DNA of 64,000 nt from an uncultured Thermomicrobium sp. (GTDB taxonomy: Bacteria; Chloroflexota; Chloroflexia; Thermomicrobiales; Thermomicrobiaceae). This document shows positions 39,637 to 48,257 of this stretch, in pieces. Each line of letters opens with the position of its first letter. The first letter of the stretch is position 1. The DNA lies in the NCBI GenBank assembly GCA_938028665.1, contig CALIMB010000020.1, positions 1 to 64,000 on the forward strand. Reading direction: 5' to 3'. The notes below the pieces were generated by a model. It was not told where the DNA came from. It saw only the letters and a list, made by a program, of their open reading frames with translations, and did not search any database. The position numbers and the translations under genes were made by a program.

Positions 39637-40250
39637 GGTTTGCAGAGTTGAGATGGGCTGGCTTGGTAGGGCTAGACGACTTGCGTCAGGTCCGGCTTCC
39701 GTCAGCGGATTGAACATCATACCTGCTGTTGTGGCAGGAGATCACCCTACGAATCGGCCACGCTCCTCCGTCGAGTGTCAGGGAACTTCCGACTAAGCCG
39801 TGCTCTTCTATCGGGGTGGAGTGAGAGAGACAAGATTGGGTATTCCCGGATCCTGCTGTCCTCTCTCACACGGCACAAGCCAGAGTATGTGGCGGCGCTG
39901 CAGCTGGCTGCGACAGAGAGGCATAGCGGGGTTAGCTGTGTCGGACTGGTGAACAGGGGGTATCCCTAAGACGGTAGCTTCAAACAGCTGCGTTACGGCT
40001 CTACCTCCATGACCTGCCTTATGGGATGAGAGGAGCTGTCAGTTGCGTTGGTGCCTCTCCGTTCGCAGAACCAAGATCGTCAAGAGTCAAGCCCGTAAGG
40101 CAGTCAGTCGATGGCCGGATGAGATCGCGCCTTAATCGATGGTCCCCCGTGCTGCGGTTAGCATGCCCTGGTAGTTCAGCAGGCTCGCTAAGATTGACAG
40201 GAGCGCACAGGGGGCGCTGCGAGTGTTCATACGAGGTAACAGGAGGTCGC

Positions 40251-41078
40251 ATGAGCCGGTTCACCTGGATACCAATCAAGCAGTACACGGACATTCTCTA
40301 CGAGCGGTTAGAGGGAGAGGGGATCGCGAAGATCACTATCAATCGTCCTGAAGTGCGCAACGCGTTTCGACCGCTCACCGTGATGGAGATGATGGACGCG
40401 TTCGCGCACGCGCGGGACGATGCATCGATCGGTGTGGTCCTCTTGACCGGGGCTGGTGACAAAGCTTTCTGTTCGGGTGGGGATCAACGGGTACGCGGCG
40501 AGGGTGGTTACGTTGACGATCAAGGTATTCCTCGTCTCAATGTCCTTGACCTGCAAAAGCAGATCCGCTATCTCCCCAAGCCAGTTATTGCGGTTGTCAA
40601 CGGGTATGCAATTGGTGGTGGCCACGTATTGCATGTGGTGTGCGATCTCACGATTGCAGCCGAGCACGCCAAGTTTGGGCAAGTCGGCCCCCGTGTTGGG
40701 AGCTTCGACGCTGGATACGGCGCAACGTTGCTTGGTCGGATCGTTGGGCACAAGAAGGCGAAGGAGATTTGGTTCCTGTGTCGTCAGTACACCGCGCAAG
40801 AGGCACTGGAGATGGGACTGGTGAACGCAGTTGTGCCCTACGAGCAGCTTGAGGAAACGGCTGTGCAATGGGCGCGTGAGATCTTGGAGAAGAGTCCAAT
40901 GGCGATCCGTTTCCTCAAAGCGGCTTTTAATGCAGATACCGACGGGCTAGCCGGACTGCAGCAATTGGCGGGGGATGCGACCCTGCTCTACTACTTGACT
41001 GACGAAGCGAAAGAAGGGCACCGTGCCTTCCTGGAAAAGCGGAAGCCCGACTTCTCGAAATTCCCACGCTTTCCGTGA
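40251..41078 (+). CDS. menB: 1,4-dihydroxy-2-naphthoyl-CoA synthase
   Basis: Start [115 protein letters not shown]. Confidence 0.95.
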   Translation: MSRFTWIPIKQYTDILYERLEGEGIAKITINRPEVRNAFRPLTVMEMMDAFAHARDDASIGVVLLTGAGDKAFCSGGDQRVRGEGGYVDDQGIPRLNVLDLQKQIRYLPKPVIAVVNGYAIGGGHVLHVVCDLTIAAEHAKFGQVGPRVGSFDAGYGATLLGRIVGHKKAKEIWFLCRQYTAQEALEMGLVNAVVPYEQLEETAVQWAREILEKSPMAIRFLKAAFNADTDGLAGLQQLAGDATLLYYLTDEAKEGHRAFLEKRKPDFSKFPRFP

Positions 41079-41095
41079 TGCAGTGAGGTGCCGTA

Positions 41096-42019
41096 ATGCT
41101 GATGCCGGCGAGCGATTCGGCCAGGCGAGAGACCGAAGGACCAAGATGGCGGGTGTGGTGGCTGGGAGCTCGTCCAGCGACGCTGGTGGCTGCCGTGGGT
41201 CCCGTTCTGGTCGGTACGGCCGTTGGGGTACGCGAGGCGGGAACAGTGCAGTGGTTCCCGTTCCTCGCAGCACTCGCGGCAGCACTCTTGATCCAAGTGG
41301 GGACGAATTACGCAAACGACCTCTTTGATTACCTCAAGGGAGCTGACCGACCGGAGCGGGTCGGGCCAACTCGGATCACCGCGCGCGGACTGGTCACGGT
41401 TTCTGAGATGCGTAGTGCGGTCATCCTGACGTTCGGTGCAGCAATGGTGCTTGGGTTGTACCTCGTTTGGGTCGGTGGCTGGCCAATCTTGGCGATCGGC
41501 CTTGCCTCAATTGCAGCGGGGATCCTCTATACGGCTGGTCCTTGGCCGCTTGGGTACATTGGACTTGGTGACCTTTTCGTTTTCCTCTTTTTCGGGCTCG
41601 CGGCAGTCAGTGGGAGTGCCTATCTTCAGACTGGCGACTTCTCCTGGCTTGCGGTGATCGCAGCTGTGCCGATTGGGGCGTTGATTACCGCGATCCTTGT
41701 CGTCAACAACTTGCGTGACATCCCGACCGATCGTGCGGCAGGTAAGCGAACGCTTGCGGTCCGCATTGGGGAACGTGCGACCCGTTGGCAGTACGCGGTG
41801 CTCGTCAGTGTTGCCTATCTCACCCCTCTGTTCCTTGTCCTCGGAGGGCGAGGAGGGCTTGCGTTGCTGCTCCCGTGGCTCACCTTGCCCTTAGCCGTCA
41901 AGCTCGTGCGCAGTGTGCTCAACGGGACCTCTGGAGCAGCGCTGAACAGTGTATTGCGGCGTACGGGGCAGCTCCAACTCATGTTTGCTGTGCTCTTCGG
42001 GATAGGGCTGCTGTGGTGA
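41096..42019 (+). CDS. menA: 1,4-dihydroxy-2-naphthoate octaprenyltransferase
   Basis: WWLGARPATLVAAVGPVLVGTAV, NYANDLFDYLKGADRPERVGPTRITARGLV, VNNLRDIPTDRAAGKRTLAVRIG. Confidence 0.94.
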   Translation: MLMPASDSARRETEGPRWRVWWLGARPATLVAAVGPVLVGTAVGVREAGTVQWFPFLAALAAALLIQVGTNYANDLFDYLKGADRPERVGPTRITARGLVTVSEMRSAVILTFGAAMVLGLYLVWVGGWPILAIGLASIAAGILYTAGPWPLGYIGLGDLFVFLFFGLAAVSGSAYLQTGDFSWLAVIAAVPIGALITAILVVNNLRDIPTDRAAGKRTLAVRIGERATRWQYAVLVSVAYLTPLFLVLGGRGGLALLLPWLTLPLAVKLVRSVLNGTSGAALNSVLRRTGQLQLMFAVLFGIGLLW

Positions 42020-43092
42020 GATCGCTGCAGTGCCGTTGGTGGCCCTACCGACTGGAGTTCCGAACACCGTTCCGAACGGCGCGCGGCATGCTCTACGAAC
42101 GGTACGGCCTGATCGTCGAGCTCCGCACGCCGGACGGCGTCATCGGACTTGGTGACGTAGCACCGTGGCCAGGGAGCGAGGCCCGGGCACTCCTTGAGGC
42201 GAAGGCCTGGTTGACGGAACTTCGTCAGGCCGACGCGTTCCGCGATGAGCGGTCGCTCCGTCAGGCGCTCCACCGTGTTCCTGCGTCGGCGAGTGGGGCT
42301 CGGGCGGCTCGTGCAGCAATTGAGACGGCACTCGTCGATCTGCTGGCGCAGCGGGAAGGCGTGATGCTGGCACGCTGGCTGCACCCGGCCGCGCGGCCTG
42401 CAGTAGCCGTGAATGCACTCATCGGGCTGTTTGATGTGGAGAGGACGGTCGCAGCAGCATGCCAAGCAGTGGCGGCGGGATATAGCGCACTCAAGCTGAA
42501 GGTGCGTCTGGAGCCGAGCGAGACGGAGCGGGTCGCTGCGGTGCGCGCGGCAGTTGGGTCGGCAGTGCGCTTGCGGTTGGACGCGAATGGTGCTGCGACG
42601 ATCGAGCAGGCGCTCGCCTTCGCCCGTGCGATCGCTCCGCTTGATGTTGAGTACCTGGAGCAGCCGGTGGAGACGCTCGAGGACCTGGCTGAGCTCCGAC
42701 GGCGTTCTCCGGTACCCGTGGCTGCTGACGAGGTGCTTATTGGCTTGGGGGAGGTTGAGCGAGCGCTCATGCTGGCAGCGGCTGACATTCTCATCTTGAA
42801 GTTGCCGCTACTCGGTGGGCCACACTGCTTGCTTGCTGCAGTGGAGCAGGCGGCTCGGTGTGGGATTGGGGCAGTGATCACGAGCATTTTCGAGTCGGGC
42901 ATAGGGCTCGCAGCGGCACTGCACACGGCAGCAGCTCTGGCGGATCACGAGCAAGTACATGGATTGGCGACTGCGGTGATGCTCCGCTCGCTGGGAACAG
43001 CCGAACGGTTCGAACCGGTGGAAGGGCGACTTAGCCTACCGTCTGGGAGTGGACTTGGAGTGCGGTGGGACGAAGGGCAAGCAGGGACATGA
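42016..43092 (+). CDS. menC: o-succinylbenzoate synthase
   Basis: LKLKVRLEPSETERVAAVR, RLDANGAATIEQAL, EYLEQPVE, AADEVLIG, LKLPLLGG, TSIFESGIGLAAALH; GTG start overlapping the menA stop. Confidence 0.9.
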   Translation: MRSLQCRWWPYRLEFRTPFRTARGMLYERYGLIVELRTPDGVIGLGDVAPWPGSEARALLEAKAWLTELRQADAFRDERSLRQALHRVPASASGARAARAAIETALVDLLAQREGVMLARWLHPAARPAVAVNALIGLFDVERTVAAACQAVAAGYSALKLKVRLEPSETERVAAVRAAVGSAVRLRLDANGAATIEQALAFARAIAPLDVEYLEQPVETLEDLAELRRRSPVPVAADEVLIGLGEVERALMLAAADILILKLPLLGGPHCLLAAVEQAARCGIGAVITSIFESGIGLAAALHTAAALADHEQVHGLATAVMLRSLGTAERFEPVEGRLSLPSGSGLGVRWDEGQAGT

Positions 43093-43496
43093 GGGAAGAG
43101 CGATTTGCTCGCCGGCGTGTTGCTGCAGTAATGACTGGTGGGCTGGTGACAGTACTTGGTTTTGCGCTGTGCGCGGTTATCGTGCCACGGGTGCTGGTCA
43201 GTTCGACCGGGCTCGCGAACGTTCTGGTAATACTGGCGGCATCACTCATTGCAGGCAGTTGGATGCTGGTTGGGGCGGGAACGCGCCGCTTCGGTGGCCG
43301 GATATGGGGTGCGCTCTTTGGTCTCTTGGCCTATCTGTTTGTAGGAGCTCTCTGGACCGCTGGCTTCGTGCTGATCGATCCATGGGAAGTCGACTTCCGG
43401 CAGATTGATCTCATCCGGTTCATCCTTTACTCGGTGTTCTTGTGGCCGTATGCGCTCGTCTACACGTTTGATTGGTTTGGGCTCGGAGGGATCTGA
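43089..43496 (+). CDS. hypothetical 4-TM protein embedded in the men cluster
   Basis: MREERFARRRVAAVMTGGLVTVLGFALCAVIVPRV...; start overlaps the menC stop (ATGA-type). Confidence 0.7.
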   Translation: MREERFARRRVAAVMTGGLVTVLGFALCAVIVPRVLVSSTGLANVLVILAASLIAGSWMLVGAGTRRFGGRIWGALFGLLAYLFVGALWTAGFVLIDPWEVDFRQIDLIRFILYSVFLWPYALVYTFDWFGLGGI

Positions 43497-43506
43497 GAGG
43501 GCGACG

Positions 43507-45012
43507 ATGCGTCTTCCGGAGTGGCTGGCCTGGCGTGCGGTCGCGACACCGGAGCGGACGGCACTCATCTGGCGCCAGCGCGCCTGGACGTTTGCGGAAC
43601 TGGCGCAGGATGCGGACCGCATGGCGCGTCAGCTCGCTGGACTTGGTGTTGGGCCTGGCGACCGGATTGCCGCGTGCCTGTCGAATCGGCCGGAGCTCGT
43701 GGTGTTGGCCCATGCTGTGAGCCGGCTTGGTGCGGTGCTGGTACCGCTCAACATACGTCTCACTCCTCAGGAGCTCTTCATCGTGCTCTCTGATGCTGAT
43801 CCACGGGTTGTGCTAGTCGAAGCAGCGACGCGACAGGCAGTGGGGTTGTGGGCCGGGACGGTGGTTGAGGTTGAGAGTGAACTTGTTCAGCTGCCGGAGG
43901 CAATGGTGGACCTCCGGCGAGACGTTGAGGTTGAGGCGGTACACACACTGATCTATACATCGGGAACAACCGACCGTCCGAAGGGTGTTTTGCTCACGTA
44001 CGGCAATCACTGGTGGAGCGCTGTGGGTTCTCACCTGAACCTTGGAGTCCTGCCAGACGATCGCTGGCTGCTCTGCTTGCCGCTCTTTCACGTGGGAGGG
44101 CTCTCGATCCTCTTCCGCAGTGTTATTGGCGGATTCGCGGTGGAGTTGCACGAGCGGTTCGACGCAGCACTGGCGAACGCCGCGATTGAGCGCGGGGTGA
44201 CGCTCGTCTCGCTGGTAGGGACGATGCTCTGGCGAATGCTCGAGGAACGCGGTGAGCGATGCTATCCGGCGCATCTTCGTGCTGTGCTCCTTGGCGGAGG
44301 ACCTGCACCGCGTCCGTTGCTTGAGCGCTGTGTTGCAGTCGGGCTGCCGGTGCTACAGACGTATGGATTAACAGAGACCGCATCACAGTTAGCAACCCTC
44401 GCACCTGAAGATGCACTGCGCAAGCTGGGTTCGGCTGGAAAACCGCTCTATCCGAACGCGCTGCGCATCGTCCTGCCGGACGGAAAGATAGCTGGACCAG
44501 GTGAGCCGGGAGAAATCGAAATACAGGGGCCAGTGGTCACACCAGGCTACTGGCGACGGCCGGATCTTACTGCGCGTGCCTTCTCTGACGGGTGGCTACG
44601 CACCGGTGATATCGGGTATCTCGACGAGGAAGGGTACCTCTACGTACTCGACCGGCGTGATGATCTGATCGTGACCGGTGGGGAGAATGTCTTTCCAGCT
44701 GAGGTTGAGGCGGTGCTGCTTGGTCATCCGGCTGTCGCTGAGGTAGCCGTGATAGGGATACCGGACGTCGAGTGGGGGCAGCGAGTAGCGGCTTTCGTCG
44801 TGCTCCGAGGGGGAATGCGTGCCACAGAGAAAGAGCTCGTTGCCTGGTGCCGTACACGACTGGCAGGGTACAAGGTGCCGCGTGTGATTCAGTTCGTCGA
44901 GCAGCTTCCGCGCACGGCCAGCGGCAAACTACAGCGTTGGCTTCTTCGCCAAGCGTGGGAATGCACTGTGCACGGTCGGACGAGCGGTACCGGGGAGCTG
45001 CACCAGGTCTGA
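43507..45012 (+). CDS. menE: o-succinylbenzoate-CoA ligase
   Basis: LIYTSGTTDRPKGVLLTYGNH, LLCLPLFHVGGLSILFRSVI, QTYGLTETASQLATL, GWLRTGDIGYLDEEGYLYVLDRRDDLIVTGGENVFPAEVE, PRTASGKLQR. Confidence 0.93.
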   Translation: MRLPEWLAWRAVATPERTALIWRQRAWTFAELAQDADRMARQLAGLGVGPGDRIAACLSNRPELVVLAHAVSRLGAVLVPLNIRLTPQELFIVLSDADPRVVLVEAATRQAVGLWAGTVVEVESELVQLPEAMVDLRRDVEVEAVHTLIYTSGTTDRPKGVLLTYGNHWWSAVGSHLNLGVLPDDRWLLCLPLFHVGGLSILFRSVIGGFAVELHERFDAALANAAIERGVTLVSLVGTMLWRMLEERGERCYPAHLRAVLLGGGPAPRPLLERCVAVGLPVLQTYGLTETASQLATLAPEDALRKLGSAGKPLYPNALRIVLPDGKIAGPGEPGEIEIQGPVVTPGYWRRPDLTARAFSDGWLRTGDIGYLDEEGYLYVLDRRDDLIVTGGENVFPAEVEAVLLGHPAVAEVAVIGIPDVEWGQRVAAFVVLRGGMRATEKELVAWCRTRLAGYKVPRVIQFVEQLPRTASGKLQRWLLRQAWECTVHGRTSGTGELHQV

Positions 45013-45227
45013 TCGACCGACTTCCGGAACTGTCCTGCAAGGTGATGCTGCGTGCCTGATGTGCCCGAGCAGTTCGGGACATGATGGCCGTGGGTAATGA
45101 CATGCGTGCTTTGATTGGGTTACTGGACGCAGCTCGACTGCCTGTTTCCTGGCAGGTAATGATTGTTCGGGGTCACAGTCTAAGATGGAGAAAGGAACGG
45201 AGTGAGCAGTATGCTGCACAAAGGCGA

Positions 45228-45257
45228 TTGTTCCTGGGGTCGTGCACACCGTACAAT
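45228..45257 (+). promoter_or_regulatory. possible promoter TTGTTC-18-TACAAT upstream of the malic enzyme gene
   Basis: ttgttc 45228-45233, 18-bp spacer, tacaat 45252-45257; ATG 45304. Confidence 0.35.
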
Positions 45258-45303
45258 GCGCGATGATGGGGGCAGCGCCTGTGCATGCTGAGCGGGGTGG
45301 GGA

Positions 45304-47817
45304 ATGTATCTGCTTGATCAGCCAGATGCAGCGTTAGAGTACCGACGGCAATATCGAGGGCTGATCGGTATTGCGAGCAAAGTGCCGCTGCGTGATCGGG
45401 CAATGCTTAGCCTGGTTTATACGCCGGGAGTCGCCGAGGCCTGTCGCGTCATCAATCAGGACGAAGTCGCCTCCTTCGATCTTACTGGGCGCGGCAACAC
45501 CGTGGCGATTCTCACCGATGCCTCGGATCTGTTCGGGCCAACCCGGGCTCCGGTTGAGGCAGCTTTGCCACTGCTCGAAGCCAAGGCTGTGCTTTTTAAG
45601 ACATTCGCTGGCGTAGACGCTGTCCCGATTGGTGTCGATTTGGCGAATCCCTTGGAGATTGTTGAGGTTGCTCGTTCTCTGATTCCAACCTTTGGCGCGA
45701 TCTGCCTTGACCACATTCGGGCCCCTCACAGCTTCACAATTCAGGATCACCTGGAAAAGGCTGCACCAATTCCCGTCTTCTCCAATCAGCATCACGGGAC
45801 AGCGATCCTGGTACTTGGGGCGCTCAAGAATGCGCTGGAGGTTGTCGGCAAGCGGCTGGAACAGGTGCGAGTAGTGATCGCTGGCGCTGGTTTGGCCGGG
45901 ATCGGGGTCGCGCGGTTGCTGACCCGCGTCGGGGTGAAGGATCTTATTGTCTGCGACCGTGCGGGTGCGATCTACCTGGGGCGGCCATACCGGATGAACT
46001 GGGCCAAGGCGTACTTGGCCAAGGAGACCAATCCGGAGCGGCGGCGTGGCTCACTCGCTGAGGTGTTGAAGGGGGCGGACGTCTTCATCGGGTTGGCTCG
46101 GGGAAACATTGTAACCCCGGAGATGATCGCCGCAATGGCTCCCGACCCGATTGTCTTCGCCCTTGCTCTGCCGTTTCCAGAGATTGACCCAAATCTCGCG
46201 CGTCAGGCTGGTGCCGCGGTCGTAGCGACCGGCCGCTCGGACTATCCGAATATGATGGATGTGTCGCTCGTCTTTCCGGGAGTCTTCCGTGGACTGCTGG
46301 ACTCGGGAGCACGGAATATTCGTTTGCGCACCTTGGTCTACGCTGCCGAGGCGCTGGCGAGTCTTGTGCCGCCACAGCAACGGAGACCAGAGCATATTGT
46401 GCCGCAGATCTTCGACTTCCGAGTTGCCCCAGCCATCGCGGCTGCAGTCGTCCAGGCAGCACTTGAGACTGGCGAGGCGACGCGACAGGTCGAGCCGCAG
46501 CAGGTGGCCGAGAATACGCGGCGGTACATCTACGAGGGAGCTTTTGAACCTCCACGGGTGAGTTCGCGGCGTCCGCGTTCCCTAAACGAGCAGGCACTTG
46601 ACCTCCGGAGACGGTATCGCGGTGTGTTGGAAATCCGTAGTAAGTTACCTGTTCGTGACCATCATATTCTGAACCTACTCTATCTACCGCCAGCTGCACT
46701 TGCTCCCGTCGACGAGGTGCGCCAGCATCGTGAGGCGGTCTACGATCTCACCGTCAAGGGGAATCTTGTGGCCATTGTGACTGACGGGAGTGCTGTGCTC
46801 GGCCTTGGTGACATCGGACCGCAGGCGGCGTTGCCGGTGATGGAGGGAAAGGCCGTTCTGTTCCAGTCACTGGGTGGTGTTGAAGCCTTCCCGATCTGTA
46901 TCGCCGAGCGTGATCCACAACAGATCGTCGACATCGTCGTAGCAATCGCGCCCTCGTTTGGTGGCATCAACCTCGAAGATATCTCGGCTCCGCGATGCTT
47001 CGAAATTGAGGCGGCCCTTAAGGAGCGCCTCGATATGCCGGTCTTCCACGATGACCAGCACGGAACGGCAATTGTGGTGCTTGCCGGGCTCATCAATGCC
47101 TGCAAGCTCCGCGGGACGCCGCTGAGTGAGGCGAGAGTGGTAATTAACGGTGCAGGTGCGGCTGGAATTGCAACCGCCAAGCTGCTCTTAACGTATGGGG
47201 TTGGTGATCTCATTCTGTGCGATCGGCATGGGACCATCTACCGCGAGCGTGAAGTGGGAATGAATCGCTACAAGATGGAGATTGCTCGCCTGACAAATAA
47301 GGCGGGTGTGCGCGGCGGGCTGGCTGACGCACTGGTTGGAGCCGATGTGTTTATCGGGCTCTCCAGCCCCAATATTCTCTCTCCTGAGATGATCCGCACC
47401 ATGGCTCCTCACCCCATTATCTTTGCCCTTGCAAATCCCGATCCCGAAATTCTGCCCGATCTCGCCCTTGAGGCCGGTGCGCTGGTGGTGGCCACCGGCC
47501 GCTCTGACTTCCCGAACCAGGTCAATAACTCCCTTGCCTTCCCCGGGGTCTTCCGAGGCGCCCTCGATGTCCGTGCCCGGGACATAAACGATGCAATGAA
47601 ACTGGCAGCCGCGCAGGCAATCGCGGAGCTCGTCACGCCACGTCAGCTCTCACCGCAGTTCATTATCCCCGATAGTCTCGACCTCAATGTTCCTCCAGCA
47701 GTCGCTGCTGCAGTCGCACGGGCTGCAATGGAAACCGGGGTGGCCCAGGTGCAGGTCGATCCGGATGAAGTAGCCGCGCGGACGCGGGAGCTGTTGTACG
47801 AAGGAGTGCGCCACTAG
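45304..47817 (+). CDS. tandem fusion of two malic-enzyme modules (837 aa)
   Basis: Residues 1-~425 and ~426-837 align with each other and with NAD(P)-malic enzymes. Module 2: GSAVLGLGDIGPQAALPVMEGKAVLF, NLEDISAPRCFEIE, PVFHDDQHGTAIV, ANPDPEI, GRSDFPNQVNN. Module 1: LVYTPGVAEAC, DASDLFGPTRAPVEAALPLLEAKAVLF, CLDHIRAPHSFTIQ, PVFSNQHHGTAI. Confidence 0.93.
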   Translation: MYLLDQPDAALEYRRQYRGLIGIASKVPLRDRAMLSLVYTPGVAEACRVINQDEVASFDLTGRGNTVAILTDASDLFGPTRAPVEAALPLLEAKAVLFKTFAGVDAVPIGVDLANPLEIVEVARSLIPTFGAICLDHIRAPHSFTIQDHLEKAAPIPVFSNQHHGTAILVLGALKNALEVVGKRLEQVRVVIAGAGLAGIGVARLLTRVGVKDLIVCDRAGAIYLGRPYRMNWAKAYLAKETNPERRRGSLAEVLKGADVFIGLARGNIVTPEMIAAMAPDPIVFALALPFPEIDPNLARQAGAAVVATGRSDYPNMMDVSLVFPGVFRGLLDSGARNIRLRTLVYAAEALASLVPPQQRRPEHIVPQIFDFRVAPAIAAAVVQAALETGEATRQVEPQQVAENTRRYIYEGAFEPPRVSSRRPRSLNEQALDLRRRYRGVLEIRSKLPVRDHHILNLLYLPPAALAPVDEVRQHREAVYDLTVKGNLVAIVTDGSAVLGLGDIGPQAALPVMEGKAVLFQSLGGVEAFPICIAERDPQQIVDIVVAIAPSFGGINLEDISAPRCFEIEAALKERLDMPVFHDDQHGTAIVVLAGLINACKLRGTPLSEARVVINGAGAAGIATAKLLLTYGVGDLILCDRHGTIYREREVGMNRYKMEIARLTNKAGVRGGLADALVGADVFIGLSSPNILSPEMIRTMAPHPIIFALANPDPEILPDLALEAGALVVATGRSDFPNQVNNSLAFPGVFRGALDVRARDINDAMKLAAAQAIAELVTPRQLSPQFIIPDSLDLNVPPAVAAAVARAAMETGVAQVQVDPDEVAARTRELLYEGVRH

Positions 47818-47944
47818 TCGGTCAACGACCAAGACAAACCGACCGGATGAGGTGAGCCAGCAGAGATCGAACGCCCCGTGGGAACCGGTTGGTTCTGTCC
47901 TTGCAGGGAACTCCCGGAGTCTACCCTTCGTGTTATCTGCGCTG

Positions 47945-48042
47945 GTACCGGAGCTACCACGTGGCTTTGTAACCCTGAGAGAGCGGTCGCAAGGGCACCC
48001 ATGGCGATGCATGTACCGGAGCTACCACGTTGCTTTGTAACC
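47945..48042 (+). repeat. 30-bp direct repeat pair, 68-bp spacing
   Basis: 47945-47974 gtaccggagctaccacgtggctttgtaacc and 48013-48042 gtaccggagctaccacgttgctttgtaacc (1 mismatch). Confidence 0.9.
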
Positions 48043-48257
48043 GCAGGGCTTCAAAGAACGCTTTCTCAAATGGTGGAAACGAGTCACGCCAGTGCAACAG
48101 ACTGGCTCGCTCATTGAGGAGATGGATCGCAGGGTGAGCGTGTAGCGCGTCCATTTGTGTAACCCCGGGAGAATGGACTGTTATGCACGAGGTTCTCCGC
48201 TGGGTGTCGTGTCCCGCCCGGTAGTGACTTGGTCCAGATTGGACAGCATCAGGCGTG

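Noticed and set aside
42261-42926. 221-aa minus-strand ORF
   Set aside because: Antisense to menC, Ala/Ser/Thr-rich artefact.
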